Source of the DNA: Bryoerythrophyllum caledonicum
Taxonomy: Eukaryota; Streptophyta; Bryopsida; Pottiales; Pottiaceae
Assembly: GCA_963971425.1 (NCBI GenBank)
Contig: OZ020525.1
Span: 2,959,560-3,023,559, forward strand
Length of the DNA stretch: 64,000 bases
Reading direction: 5' to 3'
The notes beneath the pieces were generated by a model. That model was not told the origin of the DNA. It ran no database searches and saw only the letters and a program-made list of their open reading frames with translations. Made by a program: the position numbers and the translations under genes. This document shows positions 22,916 to 34,940 of this stretch, one piece after another. Each line of letters opens with the position of its first letter. The stretch's first letter is position 1.

Positions 22916-23779
22916 AAATCATGTATTTGGTACAAAAGAAGGGTCCAAGTTGGTGAAAGTACAATCAAAGGTTGGATCAAGAGCATGATGACCAATGCAG
23001 GTATTATGGGAGATTTTGCAAACGAAAGTGAACGTGTTACTGTTATCACACGAATGTCAATTGCTCAAGTACCAGTGAACATCATGACTAAAGTAACTCG
23101 TTTTTGTAATGAAAAGATTTTGACCAAATGTGATCAGAGTGGTGTTTTGAAGCAAAAAGCGGCACAAGTTCTAAATCATGAGCCTTATGACATGACTACA
23201 AAAATACTATTGAGTTTTGAACATCACTACCAAAAAGAACTTCATGGTTGGCACTGTAATCAATTTGAAGGTTCAAGTGGTGTGCAGACTCAATTACATC
23301 AACAACTTTATATGCTCACTGGTACAAATGTTCAAGGTAAGTTTTCATCATATCGTTAGTAGATTATTGAATATGCATTTTTAACTTGTGGAAAATTCAA
23401 AAATCTAATTATAAAAATAAATTGTTAAAATTGACATTTCATGACTAATCACAACAAGTTTTAATTAACTACGTGGCTTTTGGTGTATGCAGATAGAATG
23501 CAAACTCCAGTTTCATGTGACATTGTGTATGGTGGACCAAGAGACATCATTGAACGTGAGGTTCTTAATTTTGATGATGGTTTTTGGGAGACGATGGATT
23601 TAGATCTGCTTGAAAGAGCTTTGAAAGCGTCAATAAAATCCAAGTTTTTAAAAAAAAAATGGAAAATTTCTAAACGCCTTGATTCTGAAAGCCCTAATCA
23701 AGCTAGTCATATAGAAAATGAGAATATTTCTCAATATTCTCAAAGTCTTGGTGAAAGAAATTATGTTGACATGTTTTGA
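22916..23779 (+). pseudogene. Crypton-type tyrosine recombinase, catalytic half (residues altered)
   Basis: Two open segments joined by a consensus intron: donor AAG|GTAAGT near 23,337 and acceptor TGCAG near 23,493. The joined frame keeps phase (GAT across the junction). Exon 1 resembles the C-terminal catalytic part of Crypton/DUF3504 recombinases: VGESTIKGWIKSMM, then FANESERVTVITRM (family NHS.R.T..T+), then VTRFCNEKILTKCDQS (family TGH...L..Y.R). By this alignment the Arg of the H-x-x-R box remains, but the His of that box is Glu, the second His is Phe and the Tyr nucleophile is Cys. Exon 2 (to TGA at about 23,777) has no known domain. It is a dead transposon relic or a non-catalytic derived gene. 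The start is missing. Confidence 0.5.
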
Positions 23780-24009
23780 GATGTTGATACAAGCCCTAAT
23801 CTTATGAGATGCACAAGAATCCTTGAGTGGAGGCTGTGAAATTCACAAGCACAAGGACACAGCCAATGAATATGCGTTTTGCTACGAAGTAGCGGGTTAT
23901 AACTTATGTAGAGCATGTGAAATTAATGCTCTTAGCATTATCAGTTTTAACCAAGTTCCTCAAAATCAATCATCACTTGCCACAACGGCGAAAATTGGCT
24001 GCTTTGAGA
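23780..24009. other. Short unassigned interval
   Basis: An 89-codon frame at 23823-24092 runs into the LINE copy and is not recognised. The stretch mainly provides the target of the LINE insertion at 24,010. Confidence 0.4.
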
Positions 24010-25564
24010 TTATGGAATGTACAACCCCACCAAACGAATTAACGTTGTCAAAAGACTACATGGACTTGGAAACATGCTTAGACCCGAAATGATGGCTTTC
24101 CATAAAACCCTCAAGATACTTATCATGCAATACCCCAAAGAATCGACACACATTTTCGTGGATTATATTGATGTATTATACCTCCTAAACATACACATAA
24201 CACATCTTTTCCAACACAATAGTCATCCGGACCAAACTATCCTAACATCCATGGTTGAAATGCTCCAAAATTGCACACTAATCACCACACTCTACAAAAT
24301 TCAAGCTCACGCTAACATCGACGGAAACAAACAAGCCAACAAACTTGCAAAGTAAGGTTGAGAAAAAGCCTACCAAGATGCCAAACACCCCTACAAACAC
24401 GCTTATGCCACCCATACTACTTTCATAGATATGAATGGCCCTCTATGGACAAAACCTCCAACAAAGGGCCCATAAGATTCTTGGATAAATACCTCAAAAA
24501 TAATTTGGAAATAGTTACAAAAAAATCCCCCAATATTGATAAACGGACTAGTAATACAAACATTGACATGAACTCTCCACTAGTTTTTATAAAAACCCCA
24601 TAATCAGAGACTGAGAAAAAACATGTCTAGTCAAATTCCGCATGGGACAATATATATTGGCATAGAAAGATTCCCCACCATAACATGCTTAAGATGCAAT
24701 ACTACCGTCCTGGACACATGGCTACACGTTCTACTCAAATGCCATAACCCTCATATACACGCCCTAATTGTTAATTGCCACAATAAAGCGGTGTGGGTAA
24801 TCCATAAATTAATTGTGTCATCAAACAAATCTCGTTGCTTCATCCTCATGAATGCTAGAACCTTTAATGAAAAACTCCAAGAATACACAGCTCCCCTATG
24901 GTTATAACCATGCACATGCGGTATTCAAAGATGTCATTGAAATGCAAGATTTAAACCCGACCTATTATGTGTTAGAGGGCTACATTACAAAGACTCCCCA
25001 CCAACCCACATAGACCCAAATCTCACTATTCAATTTATTGAATTCAAATATTGTAATGATAGATTCTCACTAGAAGCTATTACCAAAAAAAAAACCATCA
25101 ACCACTCCTCAATGATATCCAAGCACTCAGATGGAAAGTAGACCCCCTCATTGTCATCACCGTGGGTGCTAGAGCCATCACCTTTATCCCCTCAATGACA
25201 ATCCTTGAAGAAACATTCAAAATTCCAATGACCTCAATCAAGACCACCTTTACAAACATTAACACTATTGCATTCCAACATGCTATGTCCAACCTCCTAC
25301 ACAAATGGATACTCAAAAACAACCAATCCACCCCGGACATGCAAGACCCCCCATGAAAATCTACTAAATACTTCATTGCCTTAGCCACCTTGGCGTCATT
25401 GGTTCTTTGTTCTTGGTTACTTGTTACATGGTACATAGTGTCTACCTTCAAGAGAAGGAAGTAGTTCCATATTATTAACCCATGTCCGGTGAACATGGAC
25501 TTAGTGGTGGTACAAACAAACACTTTATTCATGCCAACCCTCCTACAATGACCGGAGTATTCTT
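24010..25564 (+). mobile_element. 5'-truncated LINE copy (RNase H to 3' end), 8-bp TSD
   Basis: Begins within the RNase H coding part (compare RLHGLGNMLRPEMMAFHKTL with the parent's RLHGLQNIL*AEMMAIHKTL) and runs through the CCHC finger, RLE and 3' tail to a short (TTC)n. Flanked by CTTTGAGA at 24002-24009 and 25565-25572. It has many stops (for example after ANKLAK) and small deletions, so it is older than the 13.4-kb element. It has the sense codon of the parent's TGA region as Pro-Glu, which supports that TGA being a late mutation in the parent. Confidence 0.88.
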
Positions 25565-25572
25565 CTTTGAGA

Positions 25573-26556
25573 AATACCCGCAAACAACTCTTCCTTGGAA
25601 TATAACAATTTTTGTCCATAACATACCCAATATGCACCTCCACAGACCCGAACACATGACTACACATACTCCTCAAATGCTGAAACCATCACATACATTT
25701 CCTAATTGTCAAAAGAGACCACAAAGTGATATGGGAAATCCAAAAACTATTTGTTTCCTCAAACAAATCCAGATGCTTTCTACATATGCACCCCGAGACC
25801 TTCAACAACAACCCATTGTCAAGAAAACACCGTTCCCCCATGGCTACTTCCATGCACATGTGCAACCCAAAGATGTCATTACAATGCCAGATTTAAACTA
25901 GATATACTATGCATCAAAGGACTACCATATAAAGACCCTCCTCCGGACCACATAAATACAAACTTTACTGTCAAATTTATTGAATTTAAATATTGTAATG
26001 TCATATTTTTCCTAGAAGCAATCAAAAACAAAATTGATAAATACCAACCACTTATTAATGACATTGCAACTCTTGGATGCAAAATTGACCCCCTTATTGT
26101 CATCACCGCTGGAGCTAGAGCTACTACCATTGTCTCCTCAATGAAAAGTTGTGAAAAACATTCAATATCCCCATTAACCCAATTAAAAAGACATTCACAA
26201 AAATCAACACCATCGCTATCCAACATGCAATGTCTATAGTACTTCTATACAACAAAAATTTGAAAATAACCAACATAAGCCAGAATGATATGATGCCCCA
26301 TAAACCTTTCAAAAACACGCAATCAACATTTACAGACCCTCTATTAGAATTGAGCCTCGTGGCTCTTGTTGGTCCCTGGTTCTTGGTTACTAGGTACTAG
26401 TTACTGATTCCATGGGTACATAGTATCTACTCTTGAGAGGGGGGAGTAGTTCCATTCTACTAAACTCATGTCCGGTAGACATGGATTTAGTGGTGGAACA
26501 AATAGACACTTTATTCACTTCGGCCCCTCAAGGGACCAAAGTTCTTCTTCTTCTTA
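25573..26556 (+). mobile_element. Second 5'-truncated LINE copy
   Basis: Starts exactly after the right target duplication of the previous copy, at the position corresponding to 16.49 kb of the parent (CCGCAAACAACTCTTC). It covers the finger, KLDILCIKGLPYKDPPPDHI, the RLE acidic strand IEFKYCNVIF, ITAGARA and the 3' tail with (TTC)n ending near 26,556. Heavily mutated. No target duplication found. The two copies sit head to tail, so the first probably inserted at the 5' boundary of the second. Confidence 0.8.
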
Positions 26557-27238
26557 GCATAAGAACCTTTGACTTACCTTCAAATAGAAATTTTGTGCTA
26601 AACCTTTTCTTTATGACCTCTATTATCTTTTTTAAAATTTGAATATAAAATCTCAATGTAAAGTAAAAGGGCGTAGCAATTTTTTGGAGTTGCCCCATGT
26701 CCAACCAATTATACTTTTAGATTGTTTTAGATTATCATCTTAATTCATTGCCCAAGAACTATAGAGATTAAAATATCTTCAATAAGCATAATTACAAAAT
26801 TCTAAAGCATCACTTCTTTCTTTTCTCAAGTTAATTTTTAAAATATTTTAAAAATATGGATATATATTTTAATATTAATATTTAGAAATTTAAATATATT
26901 TATAGGTTGATACAATAGGTAGAGATGTAAATTAAATTGTATTAACTACATATTGAAAATTGAAAATCTTCCAATAATATGTAGAAATTTTTCAAATGAT
27001 GGAAAAGGTTTTATGTCTTGAAAAGATAGTTCCACTAGATATTCACAACTAGTTCCAAGCAGAATTGGCACACATCAAAGTGACATACAAATGGACACAA
27101 TTTTTTTCAAATAAATTTTTATGATTGTAATTACCTTTCAACTTGGCTTTGTTGTGCAATAACTATTTTATTTGTAAGTAAAATGTTAAAATGTTGCTAA
27201 TTTTTATATTCAATTGATTATCATTCCAATTTAATTAA
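26557..27238. other. AT-rich DNA, nothing recognised
   Basis: Very AT-rich sequence with no open frame of note and no clear repeat structure. Confidence 0.6.
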
Positions 27239-27254
27239 CCCCTACATTTCCAAG

Positions 27255-27378
27255 AGTCCCCTCTAGGGACTCTAGAAGAGTTCCATGTGACTAATCCTTT
27301 GTCCGGTGGACATCAACTTAGTGGTGGAACCAACAAACACTCTTCAAGTCAACCTCCATTAGAGACTAGAGTTCTTCT
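27255..27378 (+). mobile_element. Old LINE tail fragment
   Basis: GACTCTAGAAGAGTTCC, CTAATCCTTTGTCCGGTGG, ACTTAGTGGTGGAACC and AACACTCTTC...GAGTTCTTCTTT line up with the LINE 3' tail. The hairpin is kept as TGTCC-GGT-GGACA. Just before it, TTAACCCCTA...AAGAGTCCCCTCTAGGGACTCT resembles the start of a TTAA element, so the two are adjacent or nested. Confidence 0.75.
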
Positions 27379-28178
27379 TTGGCTAAGACAACCTTTCATT
27401 TTGAAATCTTTGAAGATATTGATACCTTATTGTTTTAATGCTTAATAAACTTCCTCAATGAAGAATTTGGTGAACTCTTCCCTTTCTAAAATCAATGTAG
27501 TCTATATTCGCAAATACAACAAAATACCAAATTTTTCTACAATTAAGTATAAATACATATAACTTGTTCTCTAAACATCTAAAAATATGACATGTGTCTA
27601 ATCTTATTTACTAAACATCCTTCACATCCAAGGTGACCCCCCTAGTTAATAGTAACCAACCAAATCCTATAAAACGACACTTGGGTATATCCAACCCACT
27701 CCCATCAAATGGAGGTTTGCCATAATCTAGTCAATACCCCTTAATTTTGGTTGGCGCTTATAGAGGTACCTACTGGCAGCCAGGAGCAAAATATGGCAGC
27801 GCACTTTGGAAATTTGTAAGTATTTCACATCCCATTGGAAAAATATGAAATCACTCGGGTTAACATTGTAATTCTATTGGCTATCACTGAAAAATAAATG
27901 TATCATTATCTGTTCTCTCCATCAAGGCTCATTGCTTAACTTGTCGGTCAAGCTGTTGTATAAAATCTGGGATGCTGCTGGGCGTTGCTCTAGAACATGC
28001 TCTAGAACATGCTTCAATTTTCTGTGCACCTTGTGTGAGTGTTCGTTGCTAGACGATGCTCACAAGAAGTTGCAACATGGCTCTGATTGAATCCTTGAGA
28101 AGACCATAAAAATTGAGGTGGACGAGAAACTCCATTCACCTTCCTAAAGATGTAACAATTAGACCCAAACGACTTGCA

Positions 28179-29114
28179 TTAACCCCTAAAGGACCACGAC
28201 CACTTTTGCTCTAAAACCAGTCCAAAACTGCCACTGCCAAAAAGAGACATGAAAACCACATTTTAAAGTGAATTTCGGATTTTCAACCGTAAGATCTTAA
28301 AATAGACTTTTATATGAACATTCCAACAAATTTTGGTTGCAATCCACTGCACAGATTGATAGATTTTAGTGTTTAAAGTCAAAACAATGGTTCATTTTCT
28401 TCCCTGCGTTGAGTAGATCAGCAGACTTTGACTTCACTTTGTATTGAATTTTTGCATTGTACTGTACAAGGTCTAAATCTTTTACCATTGTCTTAAGAAT
28501 GATGTTATTTCCCAACACACCAATTCTTAGAGGTAAAAAAGGGGTGTAGCATATTCAAAACAAGTGTGCAAGGAGTGGAAGTTCAAAAATTGCCATTTTA
28601 TGTTTTATTTTTTTGTGAACTGCGTATGTATTCAAATGATAATCCAAACGGTCAAGAAGAAGGTTTTCATCACATATTGTTGTTGAAAAAATAAAAAGTG
28701 AAAAATATGAAGATCTCTAGGTTTAATGTAGAAAAGATGAAGTTTTTTCCCCCGTTGCCCGACAATATGTGAAAATGTTTGACTTGGAATAAAATGCCTT
28801 TTTACACCAAAGACAAGATTTTTTTTTGAAAATTTCAAAAAACGGAAATATTCTTTATATGTGAAAATTCTCAATGTCAATAGAAACTTTTGTCAAATTT
28901 TTTGGAGGTGCCCGGTGTCTCCACTTTTGGCTTTAAGTGGTACTAACTTTCAAACCACAAATCCAAAAAATAAAATAAAAATATGACCACGAAGCTCTTA
29001 TCAGAGGCAATCTAGAATAAAAATTTCAGAGAAAAAGGATATTTTTTCGAATTTTAGGAACCTGCCCAAAATCAGAAATCCCCCCGAAGGAGACTCTGGT
29101 CCTTTAGGGGTTAA
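28179..29114. mobile_element. 936-bp TTAA-flanked element, perfect 18-bp ends
   Basis: Starts TTAACCCCTAAAGGACCA and ends with its exact reverse complement. TTAA at both outer ends fits a TTAA target duplication, with the repeat proper starting CCCCTAAAGG. The interior has no coding frame. Copy 2 of the tandem duplication lacks it (GACTTGCATTAGTTATAC at 45.44 and 46.43 kb), so it inserted after the duplication. Termini and TTAA preference are those of piggyBac-type elements. Confidence 0.88.
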
Positions 29115-29655
29115 GGTAGAGGCACCCAATTCCGATCAGCCACCCCATTTTGATCACTAGAGTATGCATGGCATGGTGCATGAAAATGGCAAATGCTTGA
29201 AATGGTGCATGAAGTGACCCTAAACCGATAACTCAAAATCTGAAAACACTAGTCATTATTGGCATTGGGTCATGATGTGTGCAATTTTGGATTGCTCCAC
29301 CTCAATTGAGCTCTCATTGGTGGCATTGCCTTGGAAGTCAAACAAGGCCAATCGGTATTGGGTACCCTCCATGAGTTGGTTATACATGGCATGAGTTCTC
29401 TCTTTTACTCACTCACTTATTGGCATTGGGTGAAGGAGGGCACCAAATCTTAGCTACTCTAGAGTTTAATTGTGGGCTCCGGTGGATTTTGGGCATTTAA
29501 ATTCTATATCAATTCAAAATCTTTGTAATTAAATTTGAAAAAATATTTGTTGAGTTTCATTCCTAATTCCACATCTTTCTACATAAATGCTTTTGACATA
29601 CAATGTTGTTTGAGTCCCCAATTGGCATAAGTGATCGGAATTAAGTGCCTCTACC
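29115..29655. mobile_element. 541-bp MITE with GGTAGAGGCACCC ends
   Basis: Left end GGTAGAGGCACCCAATTCC; the right end is its imperfect inverted repeat ending GTGCCTCTACC. It lies directly against the TTAA element. A second copy is at 56,791-57,336. The interior contains a truncated match to other window repeats but no coding frame. Confidence 0.8.
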
Positions 29656-29973
29656 TTGGTTATAAACAAAACGCAGGTCGTGTTGTTTCCTAACCGGTTG
29701 ATGTTAGCATGATGCCCGCTTCTGCGAAACTGGCAGAAATCCATGTAGTTTCCAAGCATAACACATATGATTTTCTTCATAATAAATTCCTCACACAACA
29801 CAAATGAAGGTGAGCTTCACCTTCCAGCAAAAGGAAAGAACTATCCTCAAGAGAGGCACAGTAGGCGTTGGACTTTAACCTAGTATTTTTTTATATATTT
29901 TTTGGCACAAAAACAAAACGAATTTGAATTGCAAAAAGAACTGAGGAACCTTTGTCCTAGTATATATGGTTCA

Positions 29974-30215
29974 CTACTCCGTTCCGTGAATATAGTGTAG
30001 ACTATACTATTTGAAATTTACTACACTAATTGAAAATTTACATGCAATTGTTGACTGACACACACTTGCTTGAGAACAAATACCCAATCAGAACTTGGCA
30101 TGAACATGCTTTGATGGAAATTAGTGTGAGTGATCTACTTCAACAATCCCTCTACACTATATTCAGTGTTTAGAGTAGTCTACTACACCGTTCACGGAAT
30201 ATAGTGTAGAGGTAT
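29974..30215. mobile_element. MITE of the CCGTTCCGTGAATATAGTGTAG type
   Basis: A short element whose ends contain GAATATAGTGTAG in inverted orientation, with an interior shared with the copies at 46,671-46,893 and 47,935-48,136 (ACTTGCTTGAGAACAAATAC). A further end of the same type is at 30,800. Confidence 0.65.
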
Positions 30216-30760
30216 AGGTAATGTGGATGAAAATTGAGGTGGACCACATCAATTCTAGTTTTGGATGAAAATTGATGTGGACCACATCAATTTTGGTTAT
30301 TAATATAGTATTAATATGTTATTAGTATATATGATATTATTGTATATAATATTAATATTATAATATATGTTATTATGTTATTCATATATGTTATTATTAT
30401 GATATTATTATATTATTATGTTATTATGTTATATTATTATGTTAATATTATATTCTTTTATATTATATTATAATATTATGTTTATATTCTTATGTAATAA
30501 AATATTATTATTATGTTATTATATTATTATGTAATATTATATTATTATGATATTATATTATTATGTTATTATTTTATTATGTTATCATGTTATTATTATG
30601 TTATTATATTATAATTTTGGTTTTAGGGTACAACTTGTAAAAACTTATCCACATCAATTCCCGTGTCTTTTATTTTGAAACAAGCCACACTATTTCTAAT
30701 GGACATGATTTGATGTGGATGGAAAATTGAAGTGGACCACTTTAATTTGCGTTTAATGAA
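30216..30760. repeat. AT-rich low-complexity block flanked by an inverted motif
   Basis: About 300 bases of ATTATGTTATT-like low-complexity sequence, bordered by GAGGTGGACCACATCAATT on the left and GAAGTGGACCACTTTAATTT on the right. Absent from copy 2, so probably an insertion. No coding content. Confidence 0.65.
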
Positions 30761-31063
30761 ATTAGTGTAGGAAATTTCAAATAGTCTAGTCTACACTATA
30801 TTCAGGGAACGGTGTACCTGCTTCTCGGTACTATTCACACTGACAGAGAATAAACCTGACAGATAGACAACTTTGAATTAATCTACACCACACTTCTGAC
30901 GTCAAGCCCCTTGAATAATCAGAAAACTGGATCTGGAAAATGACAAGGGTGATTAAACGAAAAGAGCTACACGTCCCTATTTACCATCAATATCAAAATA
31001 AAAGTGTACTCATAAAAACCGAACTGGAGGGATTCAAAATATAAACAAAAGTTTGGCCAACTC

Positions 31064-32450
31064 ACCGTCCACAGTTTGGGAGGTCGTTTCCATATACTCT
31101 TCAGCAGCATTACCAATATTGTCAGGGCTAGATGAGCGGGGGAGATCAGCCACTGTGGAATGGATTTAAACGAGAATTAAACAAAAGCCGTGATGGAAAC
31201 ATCATATCATATGAATGAAACAACATAACCTAAGCTCTCTTCGGTGGAATGACCAGATGAGGCGCTCCAATTGCACATGAAATTTCAAAGATATCTAGAG
31301 CAATTTGAAAGGAATAGAACAGGAAACCGATGCAACCAGCCCTGGATACATGTTCAATTAAATAGAGAGAACTTTAATTTTACCTTCACGGCTGTTCAAG
31401 GACCCCATTTCTATGTCATGCATGGCGTCAGCGTGAGGCAGGGATTGTTCACCAGAGTCAGCACCTGTTGGAGAAAACAATCAACCAGATGAGAATACTC
31501 ACACCAAATTAGCAACAAGGGAGCAAAGACATGTCTAGGATTCAGATGACAGGGGCCATGGCATAGTCAACTTGAGATTTTGGATGAATTTGGGATGAAA
31601 ACAGAGCCTGCGAATTTGTACATGACAGAGCCGTCCAGTATTCTGTCTCAATCCTACCAGACGTTGAAACGATTCTTGATCCACGAAACTCACTATGGTT
31701 TAAACTCACTATGGTTTAAACATAGAAAAAGCATCCAGAAATCGAACCTTTGCGTGAAAGCATTCCTATCTACTCCAGTTGAGCATTTTGGAGCTAAAAT
31801 GTTAGACAACATGAGATAGGGACTCTTTACACAAAAGGGAGGTTAGTCATGCTTTACCATATTGGTCAGAATATTGTCTGCAGAACATCAAGTAGGATGA
31901 GACTCAAACAAGAATATTAGCTTGGTCAAGTGATGATATTTTACCCGGTGACGTCGGTCGAGCCCGAAGAGCTGCTCTACGAGCATGCCACCGTTTCAGA
32001 ATCAGCTTGCAGAGAAAGCTGCAGAGAACGAGGAGGATGCCAGAGCCTAAGCCGATCAAGAGCTCCTGAAACACATCCTTCATCCACGCAGATTCCATGT
32101 TTGCACTTGCGAGCGCGAAGGAACGAACTAGTAGTACAGCTGCGCAGAGATGCAAAAGAGCGAGTCAGAAAACTTATAATTCTGCGACAACAGAGCCAGT
32201 TGACATTTATTTCTAGACCACTAGAGATCGATAATTGCATGAGCACGAGCTGAGACGCACTTCTCGATATAGGATCAAATCAAGTGCAGCGTGGACAACT
32301 GCTGCAAAGCAATGGCAGCAGCGAACTTACATGCTACCTCGTGCTGTGATTGCCAGTACGACTTGAAGCAACTGAATTGTCGAAGGCTGGCCAGAGAAAT
32401 GGCGAACAAGAGAACAAGGAGGAGTTGAAGCCTTCTGCATAAGTCCTGAA
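31064..32450 (-). CDS. Predicted small single-pass membrane protein gene, spliced (hypothetical)
   Basis: Minus-strand exons inferred from splice signals and conservation in copy 2. The core exon (about 32139-31945) encodes MESAWMKDVFQELLIGLGSG followed by a hydrophobic helix (ILLVLCSFLCKLIL) and a basic stop-transfer stretch (RWHARRAALRAR). It ends at a phase-1 donor (CCGG|GTAAAA). The next exon (31464-31384) starts after CCAACAG and continues in phase as GADSGEQSLPHADAMHDIEM; it ends at GAAG|GTAAAA. A further exon-like stretch is near 31155-31064 (ADLPRSSSPDNIGNAAEEYM). An upstream exon near 32.4 kb could give a signal peptide (LQLLLVLLFAISLASL). Both duplicate copies keep these parts open. 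No family recognised. The start codon and full exon set are uncertain. Confidence 0.4.
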
Positions 32451-32748
32451 GTTCCCATTAATCTGTCGATATTTCTATGACGTCTGAAAATGAGAGCACG
32501 AATAGAATGCCGTCCGATCAGGCGTCATCGACGGCCGTGGGTTCTGGAAAGAATTGAGGACGGCGACTGCTGTTTCCAAAGTTTAGTATGCACCCCAGTG
32601 TGTGTTCTAGGTTGCACTAGGTTAGCCACGTGTTCAGTGAGGCCTCCGTGAGCCGTCCGATCAGGCGTCATCGACGGTGCGATTTGGGATCCACACTTTG
32701 GTCAACCTGTTGTAGAGGTATTTACTCGAGTTGGAGCATCAGGTCCAG

Positions 32749-33172
32749 TTAACGTCAAAATACCTTAAACCGACACTTTAGTGATTCTGTGTTTCAAAAG
32801 TTGAGATTTAATTGCAAAAAAAATATGCTTGGGTAGAGAAATAAGGTTCTGATTTGTGAGAGAATTTTTTTTTGAAAAGAACGTTGTAGATTGTGAGAAA
32901 AAAGAAAGAAAGTGGGTTTCCTCCAATCAACCCTACAGCGACCACGTTTAGTGACAAAACCAAACCTTAAAAGCACATTAAACCGTCACCTCTATCCCAC
33001 CAAACCGCCAGCTCCATCCAGCTCCATCCTTGCATTCATTGGTGGGCTTGGAATAGACTTGGAATATTTCTGACAGAAATTATGACAACAAAAGAGAGGA
33101 AGAAATCGGTTCTGACGAGGTCTGTAGGGTCGCTTCAGGGTTGAGTGTCGGTTTAAGGTATTTTGACGTTAA
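32749..33172. mobile_element. 424-bp element with perfect 29-bp TIRs and TTAA ends
   Basis: Left end TTAACGTCAAAATACCTTAA...; the right end is its exact reverse complement over 29 bases, ending GACGTTAA. TTAA is at both outer ends. Not related in sequence to the CCCCTAAAGG family. Absent from copy 2. Confidence 0.85.
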
Positions 33173-33399
33173 TATAAGCTTATTCCGGAGTATATCAATG
33201 GTGGTACAGTATACCATTGGTTTACGTAATAATCAAATCTTTATACTGGAGCTCTTTTTTTATTACTTATTTCAGGTCTTTTTCTAATAGCAGGTTGGCT
33301 ACACTTTTTTTTTCTTTTGACACAAGCAAAGGAAAACTTTACTGCAGAAAAATGGGGGAACAAGGCGGGCCCCCGCTAGGGCAGGCGAGGCTGGGCCAA

Positions 33400-33830
33400 A
33401 GCCCGGGCCAGGTCAGGTGTTAGAGAGTAACCCAAGGTTAGAGTGAGTCCTAATACTAACTCTACTACTAGCACTCAAATTGGAGAAGAACTTCGAAGTT
33501 GGTCTCTTATCAACCCAAGAGATGAGGACCTCATTGCAACACCATTGTTTCTTGAAGCAGTTGGCATAGAGCTCGCTCTTCTCCGGGGCTTGATTGCAGA
33601 GGTTGAGAGTTTTGATCCACGCATTCCTACCGTAATCAACGAGCCCCATTCAGATCTTGGCCTGAGCCTTCTAATGCTGCCACCGAGTGTTGATGAAAGC
33701 GGCGTCGTTTCTCTCCATCCAAAGGTTCCAAATAATGAGGCCCCTAAGTAACAGCCAAATCTTGCTCACAGGCTTGAACCTGTTCGGCATGCGATGTCCA
33801 AAGACGGTTGGCTACACTTACAACCAAAAT
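33400..33830 (-). pseudogene. Plant L1-type LINE ORF2, C-terminal fragment
   Basis: On the minus strand, [20 protein letters not shown], then AAFINTRWQH, a stop, then MGLVDYGRNAW and SWVDKRPTSKFF match the C-terminal end of plant L1-type LINE ORF2 proteins and the fragment at 45.9-46.3 kb. It has at least two stops and no other domain. Unrelated to the 13.4-kb LINE. Confidence 0.75.
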
Positions 33831-33988
33831 GGAAACTCAGTGTTTCATGGTTTAAAAATGTCGAATCTCGCTTGAATCATCACTTATTGGGGCTTTTTGG
33901 AGTAAGTTCTTTAGCATGGACTCAACATTTAGTTCATGTGGCTATTCTTGAATCCAGAGGTGAACACTGAACATGTAAGATGGAACAT

Positions 33989-34940
33989 TTAACCCCTAAG
34001 GTACCAAGTGTCAAAAATGGGCTTTTTGAAAGTTCGGTCAGGTTCCTATGGTGTCAATTTCCAACATTCATCTTTGAGATATTTACTATAGAAAGGCATT
34101 ACTAAGACCTGAGTAAGAAAACAATTTTTTCCTAAATTGGACATTTGATGAAAAAGTTATAAGGTTTTTAATTTTAAATGGGGAGGGCGGGCACCTCGGG
34201 CACCTACAAAAACTTTTGATAGGACACTCTATTGAAAGTGAGATTTTCAATACTCGCAAGTATTATTATTTCCCTTCATGTTGTTAAAAAAAAGTTCTTG
34301 TCTTTAGTGAAAAATAGCATACCAACCCAAGTCAAACATTTTCATACATTGTCACTCATTGTCGGGCAAGGTACCAAAAAAACTTCTTCTTTTCCACATA
34401 AAACCTAGAGATCTTCATATTTTTCACTTTTTATTTTTTTCACAAAAATATGTAATGAAAACCTTCATATTAACCATTCGGATTATCAATCAAAAACATA
34501 TTAAGTTCAAAAAAAATAAAGTGTGAATTAACAAATTTCGAGCCTCCACTCCTTGCACACTTGTTTTGAATATTCTACACCCCGTCTCTACCTCTAAAAA
34601 TTGGTGTGTAAGGAGCTAACATCATGCTTAACAAGATGGTAATAGATTTAGACCTTGTGTAGTGAAATTTTTTGACACCAAGTGAAGTCAAAGTCTGCTG
34701 ATCCTCTAAACGCAGGGAAGAAAATGAACCATTTGCTTGACTTCAAACACTATAATCTTTCTATCCGTGCGGTCAAAGTTTATGAAATTTTGTACATGTA
34801 TTACTTAATAAGCCTTTATTGAGATCCTACGGTCAGAACTAAAAATTAAAGTTTTTGTTACCCTCTTTATTCATTGGACTAGAATCCATTAATTTTGAAG
34901 TGTTTTTGGTGTAAAACTGTCACGGTACCTTAGGGGTTAA
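33989..34940. mobile_element. 952-bp TTAA-flanked element
   Basis: Starts TTAACCCCTAAGGTACC and ends with its exact reverse complement. The interior matches the 28.2-kb, 39.6-kb and 38.1-kb family members, including the CAAAGTCTGCTGATCC box and the repeated GAGATTTTCAAT segment. No coding frame. Absent from copy 2. Confidence 0.88.
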
